DNA from: VRUE01 sp963747765
GTDB lineage: Bacteria > Actinomycetota > Thermoleophilia > Solirubrobacterales > 70-9
Reading direction: 5' to 3'
Length of the DNA: 64,000 bases
NCBI GenBank assembly: GCA_963747765.1
Contig: CAVVGH010000005.1
Span: 62,001 to 126,000 of the forward strand
A program made the position numbers and the translations under genes. The notes below the pieces were generated by a model. That model was not told where the DNA came from, ran no database searches, and was given only the letters and a program-made list of their open reading frames with translations. Shown piece by piece: positions 16,743-25,197 of the stretch; position 1 is the first letter of the stretch, and each line of letters opens with the position of its first letter.

Positions 16743-17036
16743 GTTACCCCCGGTACTTCTGCATTCACGCGGGAGCAGGCGAGGATGCTTGCCTGGTCCA
16801 GGCCGCAGTTCTACGGCGGGCCTCTTGAGCTTCTCCATGCCGGGCAGCTTGGGGACACTGAGGGAAAGCGGCTGCTTCTTCAAGCCCTATAGGGGGCGCT
16901 GGCAGGTCGGGCGGGCGGCAATCGGGCGATCTGGCTTGAGCAGTCGACCCAAGTTGCGACGCAAATGTCAGAGGTCGCCTGGGGTTCTGTGGCGTGGAAG
17001 TGCTCGACCTACCGCGGGTGACCGGAGCTCACCTAG
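16743..17036. other. No confident gene; short degenerate coding-like tract
   Basis: A rightward frame at about 16759-16890 reads FTREQARMLAWSRPQFYGG and continues to a stop after about 45 codons. It has no ribosome site and I cannot assign it. It may be the remnant of a larger mobile-element gene. Confidence 0.3.
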
Positions 17037-18923
17037 CTACCGATGCACGCGGGCCCGAAGCCCGAAGGCGAAGAGCCCGAGCAGAACAGGCCCCAGCAGG
17101 CGAGCGCCTATCTGGATCCACTCAGCGCCTGTGGACAAAGCGAGTCCGGAACTGGTGGGTAATAGCAGCGCGCTGCGAAGGACGAAGACCAGCGACTGCT
17201 CGAAGCCGACTTCTTCTAGCAGCGGCAGCTTGCCAAGCCTCGCGATCTCCGTGTGGATAAGTGAATGCCCATCGACAACGGCAGCGGTCCCAAGGGCGAG
17301 GGCGACGAAGAGAAGGAGCGAGCGACTCGGCCGCACCCCGTAGCCACCGATCAGCCGGTAAAGCTCGAGGAGAAGGAGGTTGCCAGCGTTCAGGAGCCAC
17401 ACCGCTGCTCCGCCGCCCTGCCCGAGGCGGCCACGGGCGTCGAGGCGCCGCATCTCCATCTCGCCGTAGTAAAAGTCGGCCGAGCCGGGACGGTCTCGGG
17501 CATCCTCACGGGCCTTGCGAAGGCCTCGGTAGATGCGCGCCAGCTCGCGCTTCCCCACTAGAGGCCATTCCCCGACCGCGGGGTCCTCGCAGGCGGGCCC
17601 CAGCCAGTTTCCACCACAGTGCCCCTCGCTGCGCATGCGATGCTCCTCGGCAATCGCCTCGCGGTGAGTGCGTGGGCCCCGCGGCGAAGGCTCGAAGCTG
17701 GCTCCACTCTCTATCTTCATCCCATCGATCCCCTCCGCCCCCTCGAAGCGCAGGGCCCTAACGTCAAGGCCGGAGACGACGAGCGTCCCGAGGTCCGCAC
17801 CCCGAACCGAGACCAGTCTGGCGGGGTGGTCGTGGTCCGGCACCATCGGGGCCGTGATCAATAGCCGCGAGTCTGGATCGACGCGATCAAGGACGGCATC
17901 GCCGCGCGCAAGCGCGATCCGCGTCGGGGCCAGAAAACGGGAATCGGAGAGGTCGACCCGCGGGGCGCTCATTTCGAGTAGGCATGCGGAGTGGGTCATA
18001 AGGCTTGCCATCCGCAACTCTCTGCTGGACTCGATCGGGCCGACCCGGGTGGCGGAGGTGAAGCCGACGCCTTGGAAGTACCCACCGCCGCCGATCGCGA
18101 TATCTCCGAGGTCGACGTAGCCGTAAAAGTGGGCGTGCTCAAAGATCGCATCACCCTCGACTCTCAACCCGTGCAGGGACATCTCACCGAGGAAGCGCGC
18201 CGCCCGCATCACCAGCGAGCCCGCTACCCGCCAGCGGGTCAGACGCGCCCTAGTCCCGAAGGAGGCTCCGACGAAGGTTGGGCTGCCGGCGAAGCGGACC
18301 GAAACCATTTGCAACTTCTCACCGAAGTCCACCCCGGCGAAGTCGACACTGGTCGGGAACTGAGCTTCGGCGAAGTTGGCGCGCGGGCCAAAGCGTGCAG
18401 CATGGAACTTAGCCGAAGCAGTGAAGACGACGCGGGCAAAGCCGGCATCGGCGCCGAAGCGGGCGTCGAAGAACTGAGAGGCCTTGAAGCGCGCATAAGC
18501 GAAGCGGCAGCGATCGCCGAAACGGGCGCCGTGAAATTCGGCCTTCGTCTTGAGATGGGCTCGCTCGAAGAGAGCGTCATTGCCGAAGCGCACGCCTTTG
18601 AAGTTGGCGTAGTCGAAGACGGAGTCGCAGAAGCTCGCGCCGTCGCCGAACTCGCTGCCATCAAACCAACAGCTCCGAAAGTCGGCCTGACTAAAGTCAC
18701 AGCCCGGGCCGAAGGTGCAGTCCTGCAGGTGCCAGCCGAAAAAGCGACTGCGCCCGGTGGAGTCGTTTCGCATCAGCTTCCGGATCTCGGCCAGGCGGTC
18801 GGCGTCGATCAGAAGCCCCTTGGCATCAATACGGTGACTTCGGGAGAGCGCCTCGCGCAGGAAGACGAACTCGCGCTGATCCAGGGCCGATTGGTCGAGC
18901 CTATAGGTGGGCCTGTTCTTCAT
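17037..18923 (-). CDS. Pentapeptide-repeat-like protein with C-terminal membrane domain
   Basis: 628 residues. Residues about 60-290 contain many degenerate A.F..A.F repeats (FSQADF, FDYANF, FHGARF, FAYARF, FAEAQF, FVGASF), which would build a right-handed quadrilateral beta-helix. A second, weaker repeat tract runs to about 410. A charged linker has RIYRGLRKAREDARD. Then come hydrophobic helices at about 495-515, 525-545, 570-590 and 600-622, so the C-terminus is membrane-embedded. Related architectures are found in actinobacterial mobile or defence-like loci, but the function is unknown. It starts 6 bp after the stop of the 148-residue gene, which indicates an operon. Confidence 0.7.
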   Translation of the reverse strand: MKNRPTYRLDQSALDQREFVFLREALSRSHRIDAKGLLIDADRLAEIRKLMRNDSTGRSRFFGWHLQDCTFGPGCDFSQADFRSCWFDGSEFGDGASFCDSVFDYANFKGVRFGNDALFERAHLKTKAEFHGARFGDRCRFAYARFKASQFFDARFGADAGFARVVFTASAKFHAARFGPRANFAEAQFPTSVDFAGVDFGEKLQMVSVRFAGSPTFVGASFGTRARLTRWRVAGSLVMRAARFLGEMSLHGLRVEGDAIFEHAHFYGYVDLGDIAIGGGGYFQGVGFTSATRVGPIESSRELRMASLMTHSACLLEMSAPRVDLSDSRFLAPTRIALARGDAVLDRVDPDSRLLITAPMVPDHDHPARLVSVRGADLGTLVVSGLDVRALRFEGAEGIDGMKIESGASFEPSPRGPRTHREAIAEEHRMRSEGHCGGNWLGPACEDPAVGEWPLVGKRELARIYRGLRKAREDARDRPGSADFYYGEMEMRRLDARGRLGQGGGAAVWLLNAGNLLLLELYRLIGGYGVRPSRSLLLFVALALGTAAVVDGHSLIHTEIARLGKLPLLEEVGFEQSLVFVLRSALLLPTSSGLALSTGAEWIQIGARLLGPVLLGLFAFGLRARVHR

Positions 18924-18929
18924 CTCTGA

Positions 18930-19376
18930 TCAGCGCGAGCGGCGCGCGGTCTCCGCGTCGATCGCCACCAGCATCCGGGCGGCGATCCCGTCGCGGTCAC
19001 TCCACACTGTGCGCTCAGAGTCGCTAACGCCTTCGCTCCACGGCAGATCCAGTCCGAGCTTTTTCGCCCGCCGCTTCAGCGGCGTCGTCAGCGGCCCAGG
19101 CAGGTTGCGCGGAGAGTCCAGCGAGAGGTCTGCGGCGAGGGCGAGGGAGTCGACGCTACCGTCGTGACTCAGGCGACCAAAAAGGGTGCGGGACTTGGTC
19201 AGAGTCGGCGTCCGCAGCCCCGCGACAAACGCCTCGCAGGCGTCATCGTCGTAGTCGCCGAACGTTGCTGACAAGGGAGAGGTGACGCCCGCCTGGCGTC
19301 GTTCGAGCTCGTCGGCGACGAAGGGGGCAAGCCAACGCCCGAGCACAGGACCAAGGTCGTCAAGTTTTGGATCCAC
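18930..19376 (-). CDS. Conserved small protein of unknown function, partner of the pentapeptide-like protein
   Basis: 148 residues, soluble, with LARWLAPFVADELER-type N-terminus and a C-terminal module, GPLTTPLKRRAKKLGLDLPW and TVWSDRDGIAARML. The GPLTTPLKRRA segment looks like a winged-helix recognition region that I associate with uncharacterised actinobacterial proteins (DUF6416-like, from memory). It is the first gene of a two-gene operon with the membrane protein. It could regulate or gate that protein; this is inference from position only. Confidence 0.65.
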   Translation of the reverse strand: MDPKLDDLGPVLGRWLAPFVADELERRQAGVTSPLSATFGDYDDDACEAFVAGLRTPTLTKSRTLFGRLSHDGSVDSLALAADLSLDSPRNLPGPLTTPLKRRAKKLGLDLPWSEGVSDSERTVWSDRDGIAARMLVAIDAETARRSR

Positions 19377-19546
19377 TTTTTCTATCCTTCAATGTGTTTG
19401 GTGCAAAACACATGTATATCACACAAATTAACTGATGAGCGTTGCCGACAGAGCAGCGATTTCGGCGCCCGCCAAGAAGATGCGCCGTCACGCAATGAAA
19501 ACTGTTGGAATGGTGCCCTGTACGCGGGGCTCCACATAGTCAGCAA

Positions 19547-20155
19547 ATGGCCAAGATCTCGACCAAAATCCGCCAAGAGTTTTCTGAGTTCGGCGAAGAC
19601 TTCGACACCATCGAGGACGAGCTGGATAGCTGGAGAGCGCGCCTGGATTCGGCTCGAAGTTCAGTCAGCCACGGCGAAATCCGAGCAAATGAAGAGCTTC
19701 AGAACAACGTGGAGTTCCTCATCTCAATCATGGCGGCAGGGCTGACGATACGGGTACGACGCTCTGCCGAAGCAGTCGTGGCCCTCATAAATAAGGACAA
19801 TCCTCACGCTGCCCCGGCCGTGGCTCGAGCGCTTTTTGAGACCTGCTGGGTTCCGATCTACCTCCAGCGGGAGCTACTCCCCCGCCTTGAAAAGGGAAAG
19901 GTAGGGCAGGTCCATGAGCTGGTATTCCGCTCCACCCTAGGCTCGATTGGGATCTTCGGTGAGGGGCACATCCGACCGGTAAAAGTGAAAGCGCTAATTC
20001 ACTCGGCACGGTCAGAGCTCAAAGAGATGGCCGATGCGCTCCCCCCGGAGGAGCACTTCGACGCGGCTGAAGTCATCAATATCGACTACGGCCCGTTGAC
20101 TGAGTTCGTGCATCCCAACTGGGGAGCGCTAAGTTCGCGGGGGTCGCGTCCCTGA
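19547..20155 (+). pseudogene. 5' part of a DUF5677-like gene cut by an insertion sequence
   Basis: The frame from ATG 19547 encodes about 195 natural residues, helical throughout, with IRVRRSAEAVVALI, AVARALFETCWVPIYLQREL and INIDYGPLTEFVHPNWG, as in DUF5677-type proteins of mobile islands. After that the reading frame runs a few codons to a stop at the left end of the IS256-type element. A matching C-terminal piece resumes in open frame on the other side of the element (21566-21814). The gene is therefore probably interrupted. Base composition is lower in GC than the core chromosome. Confidence 0.7.
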
Positions 20156-20158
20156 GCC

Positions 20159-21563
20159 GCTGTAACTTCGCCCGGCGCAGGTTCCCGGTGGCGGTCATTC
20201 TATGCGGCGATCACCTCCTCTCCGGTCGCCCGCCCGGGCCGCTTGCGCTCGGAGGAGGTCCGATGGGCTGCTGGCGGTCGAGCTCGGTGAAGGTGATGCC
20301 GTTGGAGTGGCTGATGACGAGGTCGAGCACCGCCCAGCAGAGCGACAGGCAGCTCGTCTCGCCGGGGAAGCGCCCGATCACCTTCGTCCGTCGGCGCACC
20401 TCGCCGAGCGAGCGCTCGAGCAGGTTCGTGCTGCGCCAGCGGCGGCGGTGGCGCAGCGGGTAGCGCAGGTGGACGAGCAGCGCGTCGAGGTCGTCGGCGA
20501 GGCAGGCGGCAGCGGCGGCATAGCCGGCGCGGTCGAGCTCGCCGATCAGCGCGCCGCATTCGCCGCTCGCCGTCGCCGACGCGACTCGGCCTCGTCGAGC
20601 GCTCGCCAGCAGGCGAGCCGGACGCGCTCGCGCTCCGACTCGGGCAGCTTGGCGAGCACGTTGCGAAGGCGATGAACGGTGCAGCGCTGGCGGTCGGCCT
20701 GGGGCCAGAGCTGCTCGACGGCGCCTATCAGCCCGGGCGCGCCGTCGCAGACGACGAGCAGCGGCGCCGGGAAGCCCGCGCGCGGTCAGGTCGCGCCCGA
20801 GCGCGAGCCAGTCCTCCTCGGACTCGCGCATCCCGAGGCAGACCGACAGCAGCACGCGCCCGCCATCTTCGGCGATCCCCCAGGCGCACAGCACGCCCTC
20901 CTTCGCGCCCTGGGGGCGGACCGGCAGGTAGATCGCGTCGAGGAACAGCGCCACGAGCCGGATGCCCGAGAGGTCGCGCGCCTTGAAGGCTCGGAAGCGG
21001 TCGCGCAGCTCCTTGCAGATCCTCGACGCCGTCGACTTGGCGACCTGGCCGAGCCCCGCCTCCTCGCACAGCGACTCGACGTCGCGCATCGAGAGCCCGC
21101 GCACGAAGGCGCCGACGACCATCGCCTTCAGCGGCTCGGTGCGTAGCAGCCGCTTGCCGCGCGGAAACAGCTTCGAGGTGAACGGCTCGGCCGCCTCGCG
21201 CAGCTGCGGCACCTCCACCTCGATCTCACCCTCCGCGGCCTGCACCCGGCGCCCGCGCCACCCGTTGCGCTTGCCGGGCGGCGCGTCGGGCTTGCGTTCG
21301 TAGCGGGCGCGGCCGATGAAGGCGTCGACCTCGTCCTCGACCGCGCGCTGGATGATCAGCCTCGCGCCGAGCCGGGCGAGCTCCGACAGCGGTCCCTCGG
21401 CGTCGCCGGCGGCGATCCCCGAGGCCAGCAGCTCGTCGATCTTGCTGCTCTATCTCCGCCGACGGCGGTACGGTGCGTCTCACGGCGCAGGTCTCCCTTC
21501 GTTGTCGTTGCGGACTTCGGGGAACCTACGCCGTCGCTCCCACGGAGCCGGCGCATTTACAGC
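20159..21563. mobile_element. IS256-family insertion sequence
   Basis: The ends are imperfect terminal inverted repeats: GCTGTAACTTCGCC at 20159 and, read inward from 21563, GCTGTAAATGCGCC (12 of 14 identical). It carries one IS256-type transposase frame on the minus strand, broken by frameshifts. I see no target-site duplication in the flanking 9 bp, so either the ends are slightly off or a later rearrangement has occurred. It interrupts the DUF5677-like gene. Confidence 0.75.
20211..21449 (-). pseudogene. IS256-type transposase, frameshifted
   Basis: The N-terminal frame from 21449 reads KIDELLASGIAAGDAEGPL and lacks a start codon after the TAG before it. The catalytic region follows, with GLSMRDVESLCEEAGLG and LVALFLDAIYLPVRPQG (first Asp). 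At about 20780 the sequence shifts frame, so that VCDGAPGLIGAVEQLWPQAD (second Asp) and CTVHRLRNVLAKLPESER lie in another frame. At about 20580 it shifts back, giving NLLERSLGEVRRRTKVIGRF (third acidic residue) to the stop. Two compensating shifts remove the middle of the DDE domain, so the element is unlikely to move on its own. Confidence 0.85.
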
Positions 21564-21565
21564 AG

Positions 21566-21814
21566 CTGGGAGAGCGACCCCTCGCCACGACAGTAGGTTT
21601 TCCGCCAAAGTTCGACTCTGCGGTTGGCTTCGATGGCCCTTTGATGCACGCAGTCGCATCGTCCTCGGCATACATACTCGCGGCGGGCGGCAGGGCATTC
21701 GACACCGTGCTGGACACGTTGGGGCGGTATCCCATGGATCTTCCCAAGGGTGATCCCCTTGGCAGGGGCTTGACAGACTCGGATTCCGTGGGAGGAGATA
21801 CCTCCCAGCCCTAG
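21566..21814 (+). pseudogene. 3' part of the DUF5677-like gene
   Basis: Open frame of about 82 codons directly after the IS end, reading LGERPLATTVGFPPKFDSAV and later PLMHAVASSSAYILAAGG, without its own start or ribosome site at the beginning. Helical pattern and composition fit the C-terminus of the gene at 19547. It ends 36 bp before the ATPase gene. Confidence 0.6.
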
Positions 21815-21850
21815 CCCGACGGTGGGTCCGGGCTGTTACGGCCAGCCGCT

Positions 21851-22717
21851 ATGCGCCTCCAGTCCGTATTTGTGCATGGCTACAAGCGTTTCGCAAACGC
21901 GAACGTCGCTTACATACGGGCGCCACTGGTCGCGTTCGTCGGTCCGAATGAGGCGGGGAAGACTTCGCTGCTCGAAGCAGTCGCGCACCTCTCGAACGAA
22001 ATCCCGGCCGATGACGATCCCGAGAATCCAAGCGGAGAAGGACGCTTTTCGCGCCGGGAGTACAGCGGTCGGAAGGACCCTGGGACCCGGGACGGGGACG
22101 ACAATCCGATCATTGTTTCTGCCCGGTTTTCCCTCGAGGCGGATGATCGGCAACGCCTCGGAGATCTGATCGAGGACGATGTCGACTACGTATTCGAGCT
22201 CAGGAAGCGAGCAAACGGCGAAATCAAGCACATCGTCGAACCTCGGCCGCAGCGCAGACTCGAGTCCCGAAAGCGAGCCATAGCCAAGCTTCGGCAGATC
22301 GTCGAGAAGGGGTGGCTGTCGACCGATCCCGAGGAGTTTCGCGGCGAGGATGAGGAGGCCCCCGAGGATCCGACGGACGCACCGACGTTTCAAGGGACCG
22401 GAGAGCAACTGCTCGTTGAATTAGAGGGGGCCGCAGAGAATCTCTCTAAACAAACGATCTCAAATCTTCGAGATTTCGCTCGACGGTTGGAGAGCCGCGT
22501 TGAGAATGAGAGCCGGGCGACTGTTAAGAAGCTGCCGGCATTCTTGATTGACTTCAGTGACGAAGAAGACACGCGACCTCCGAACGACATAGTTGGCAGC
22601 GATCTACGACGCCATCGCCCCATCTTTCTTCTTTTCGGCGACGCCGAGCGCAATCTCGCCTCGTCGTATACATGGAAGAAAACGCAGATTCGCTTCCAGC
22701 GCTTCGCAACCTTCTAG
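21851..22717 (+). CDS. OLD/GajA-like ATP-dependent nuclease, N-terminal part
   Basis: 288 residues beginning RLQSVFVHGYKRF and with Walker A GPNEAGKTS at about 31-39, as in OLD-family AAA ATPases (including GajA of Gabija defence systems). A long coiled insertion follows. The frame ends with LFGDAERNLASSYTW and then unnatural residues to a stop at 22717. The natural continuation is in the -1 frame, which opens at ATG 22672. This is either a frameshifted single gene of about 680 codons (21851-23892) or a true split. The Walker B and TOPRIM parts are all in the second frame, so this piece alone cannot be active. Confidence 0.75.
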   Translation: MRLQSVFVHGYKRFANANVAYIRAPLVAFVGPNEAGKTSLLEAVAHLSNEIPADDDPENPSGEGRFSRREYSGRKDPGTRDGDDNPIIVSARFSLEADDRQRLGDLIEDDVDYVFELRKRANGEIKHIVEPRPQRRLESRKRAIAKLRQIVEKGWLSTDPEEFRGEDEEAPEDPTDAPTFQGTGEQLLVELEGAAENLSKQTISNLRDFARRLESRVENESRATVKKLPAFLIDFSDEEDTRPPNDIVGSDLRRHRPIFLLFGDAERNLASSYTWKKTQIRFQRFATF

Positions 22718-23892
22718 GTCTCGCAGATCTCACCTACGGCGAACTGCGGGAGTTGGCACTTGACCCCGACAGAAAAGACGAGCTCGCGACCGTCGAACTA
22801 AACGCCAATGCGAAACTTGCAGACGTTTTCGAGGCATGGCACCAATCCAAACTGGCCGTGTCGCTACGCGCTGATCCCGATGGTTTGACGTTTCACATGC
22901 GCGACCGGGTGTCGAATGAGCACACGAGACTGGAGGAGCGAAGCTCTGGATTGCGGTCGTTTGTCGCGTTGATCGCCTTCTGCACGACCCACGCGCGAGG
23001 GCAGACAGCGATTCTCCTCGTGGACGAGGCCGAGAATCATCTTCACTACGAGGCCCAAGCAGACCTTCTAAGAGTTTTTGAACGCCAGACCGCCGCTCAG
23101 AGCGTCATCTATACGACCCATTCAATCGGCTGCCTGCCCGAGGATCTCGGAAGCGCGATCCGAGTGGTCGCGCCCGACGGGGCGACGAGTTCAATTCTCA
23201 ACTCGTTTTGGTCTGGCAATGCAGTCGGCCTGACCCCCATGATGTTGGCCATGGGGGCTAACGCCCTTGCCTTCACTCCGGCGCGCTACGCCGTCATTGG
23301 AGAGGGTCGAAGCGACGCGATCCTGCTGCCCACCCTTCTGCGCGAGGCAAGAGAGAGTGATCCGTACGATCGACTCGGCTTCCAGGTAGTGCCTGGGGTC
23401 GCAGAGGTCCACTCTGACGACGCGGCCGACCTCGAACATGAGGCTGGCAACGTCGCCTATCTCATTGACAGCGATGACGGAGGACTCAGCCATGCTGGTG
23501 CTCTTTCGGAGAGAGCCATGCAGGAGGGACGGGTAGTCGATCTCGGCGACGAGAAGGAGCCAGGACTCTGCCTCGAGGACCTCGTTCGCGGTGAGCTATT
23601 GGTCGAGGCTTTCAATCGGGTATTGAGTAGGACACGGCCCGACTACGATGATGACCCCATAGTGGACTCAGAGTTTCCATCGATTGGACGGTCTCTGTTC
23701 ATGGAGAACTGGTGCAAGGAGAGGTCGATGAATCCTCTGAGCAAGCCGTTTATCGCCCAAGAGCTCGTCGACATTGGCAGAGATCGAGGCGAAGCCTTGC
23801 TGCGAAACGAGTATCGATCGTTGGTCCAAGGGCTCTACGCTCGGCTGCGCGCGGCACTCGGCCTCAAGGACGATGACGACGACTTCGCTTGA
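22672..23892 (+). CDS. OLD/GajA-like ATP-dependent nuclease, C-terminal ATPase and TOPRIM part
   Basis: 406 residues. The ATPase half ends with RSSGLRSFVALIAF (signature-like loop) and the Walker B LLVDEAENHLH, followed by YTTHSIGCLPEDL (His switch). A TOPRIM nuclease domain then has VIGEGRSDAILLPTLL (catalytic Glu) and YLIDSDDGG (acidic DxD). Proteins with this order cut DNA and act in phage defence. The overlap of 46 bp with the preceding frame and the lack of a ribosome site at ATG 22672 suggest a frameshift mutation rather than a designed second gene. No UvrD-like GajB partner is nearby. Confidence 0.75.
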   Translation: MEENADSLPALRNLLGLADLTYGELRELALDPDRKDELATVELNANAKLADVFEAWHQSKLAVSLRADPDGLTFHMRDRVSNEHTRLEERSSGLRSFVALIAFCTTHARGQTAILLVDEAENHLHYEAQADLLRVFERQTAAQSVIYTTHSIGCLPEDLGSAIRVVAPDGATSSILNSFWSGNAVGLTPMMLAMGANALAFTPARYAVIGEGRSDAILLPTLLREARESDPYDRLGFQVVPGVAEVHSDDAADLEHEAGNVAYLIDSDDGGLSHAGALSERAMQEGRVVDLGDEKEPGLCLEDLVRGELLVEAFNRVLSRTRPDYDDDPIVDSEFPSIGRSLFMENWCKERSMNPLSKPFIAQELVDIGRDRGEALLRNEYRSLVQGLYARLRAALGLKDDDDDFA

Positions 23893-24347
23893 CCTTCAAA
23901 TCGCGATTCCTGACGCGTCCCATCGAACGGGGCCGATAAGGAAGTCGACGCTTAGAAGTGAGCGGCTACGCGATCACTCGCCAGTGACCCATAGCCACTG
24001 ATAAAGCCCGTACCAAAGCCAAAAATCGAAGTATGCGGCGCGTAGCAGACATGCTTACCATCGAAGTGCTCTACCAACTGAGCTTCGCCGCCCAGATGAC
24101 CCAGGGTCTCCATTACGCGAGGCCGCTTCGCTCTCGCTTTCGGCTGAGGGCGAGCACTCCGACCGCCGCACCGCTCATGCCCGCACCGGACGACGACCGG
24201 GCGCCGTGCCGCCGATAATCGCCCGGATCCAGCCGACCGACCTCGCTTCGTCCATTGCGGTAGCGGGGCTGACATCCGCCGAGGCGCTCGAAACCACGCG
24301 AAAGCGGACGTCGGCGGCAAAGTGACAGTGCCTTAGGCTCCAGCGCG
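23893..24347. other. Non-coding stretch with a tRNA-Thr half
   Basis: 455 bp with no gene I can support. The only recognisable item is the 5' half of a tRNA-Thr on the minus strand (24054-24092). The rest shows no promoter or ORF of convincing composition. Confidence 0.5.
24054..24092 (-). pseudogene. 5' half of a tRNA-Thr(GGU), possible attachment-site remnant
   Basis: Read on the minus strand from 24092: acceptor GGCGGCG, D-arm GCTC..GAGC, anticodon 5' stem CTTCG and loop ATGGTAA (anticodon GGT). After the loop the sequence no longer pairs, and the T-arm and 3' acceptor are absent. Such 5' halves are left where an element recombines in an anticodon loop. Confidence 0.65.
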
Positions 24348-24788
24348 GTGATGAGGGACCCCTACTGGGCAGCCAGCACGACCTGCCGCGCCTGCGGCGG
24401 GCAGTCGGTCGCGGGGTCATACCTGTGTGCCCGCTGCCGGCCAATCATGGGCCGCATAGAGACCCGCAAGGACCCCCAGGGGCGCGGGCGGGCCGTTGAC
24501 AAGCAAGCGCGGCTGCGGGCGATGAAGCGGCAGTTCGACCCGTCGATCGACGGTTACCGCTGCTACTTCACAAACGTGCCACTAGAGCTCGCCGCGGGGA
24601 CGCGGAGGTCGGCTGAGTGGGCGCACCTCACGGCGGGCGACGAGAGCAGTGTCGTTCTGGCATGCAAGCTTGTTAACCGCATGCAGACGGACCTCACCGA
24701 GCCCGAGTTCGAGGATCTTGTAAAGGCGCTCGCCCGACGCTTCGAGGGCGAGCCGTTTGACCAGTCGGCCTTTCCGCCTGACCGCTAG
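24348..24788 (+). CDS. Zinc-ribbon / HNH-like protein of unknown function
   Basis: 146 residues (start GTG 24348, or ATG 24351). An N-terminal zinc ribbon is formed by CRACG and CARC at about 14-32. A second part has DGYRCYFTNVPL, then SAEWAHLTAGDESSVVLACK and LVNRMQTDLTEPEF. The Trp-x-His/Gly-Asp-Glu-Ser pattern and the lone second Cys resemble recombination-endonuclease VII or HNH-type phage proteins with a reduced metal site. Function is not established. It follows the damaged OLD-type nuclease by 455 bp. Confidence 0.6.
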   Translation: MMRDPYWAASTTCRACGGQSVAGSYLCARCRPIMGRIETRKDPQGRGRAVDKQARLRAMKRQFDPSIDGYRCYFTNVPLELAAGTRRSAEWAHLTAGDESSVVLACKLVNRMQTDLTEPEFEDLVKALARRFEGEPFDQSAFPPDR

Positions 24789-25197
24789 GGCGGGAGATGA
24801 GAACCGCGACCGCGCTGCCGCTTCGCGCGAAGAGCGGAAGCGCTGAAAATTTCGCGGCGCTCCTGTCCTGCGCGATGGGGCCGGGATTGCGGCCCCTGAG
24901 CAAGCAGGTATGGCGATGGATCTGGCCGGACGACTCTCGATCCTGCCTTTGGCAGTGGATTGCCAGTGATGTCGGCGGGTCCTAGACACCTAGAAGAAAA
25001 GACATGCCCGCAACCCCTTAGGATGTCCTGCCCCAATAGGTTCCGAACGCGAGTCATGGTGGGCGACTGCCAAGAGCTGAGTGTCGATGGCTCTCGTTGT
25101 AGTGGGTAAGCCAGTGTGTGGCAGAGTGCCCGCCGCCGGTCGGAGTGGGCACTCTTTCGAAGATTGAACTGTCGCATGGGCGGGCTAGGCTCTGTCT
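24789..25197. other. No gene recognised
   Basis: 409 bp without a supported ORF, RNA gene or repeat. The last 20 bp contain a TAGGCT-like box just before the GTG of the next gene, which could be a leaderless promoter. Confidence 0.5.

Noticed and set aside
20148..21572. Target-site duplication of the IS256-type element
   Set aside because: The 8-9 bp on each side (CCTGAGCC and AGCTGGGA) do not match, so no duplication is claimed.
22660..22717. Programmed -1 frameshift in the nuclease gene
   Set aside because: No X-XXY-YYZ slippery heptamer in the right frame and no clear downstream stem. Mutation is simpler, so this is only kept as a test option.
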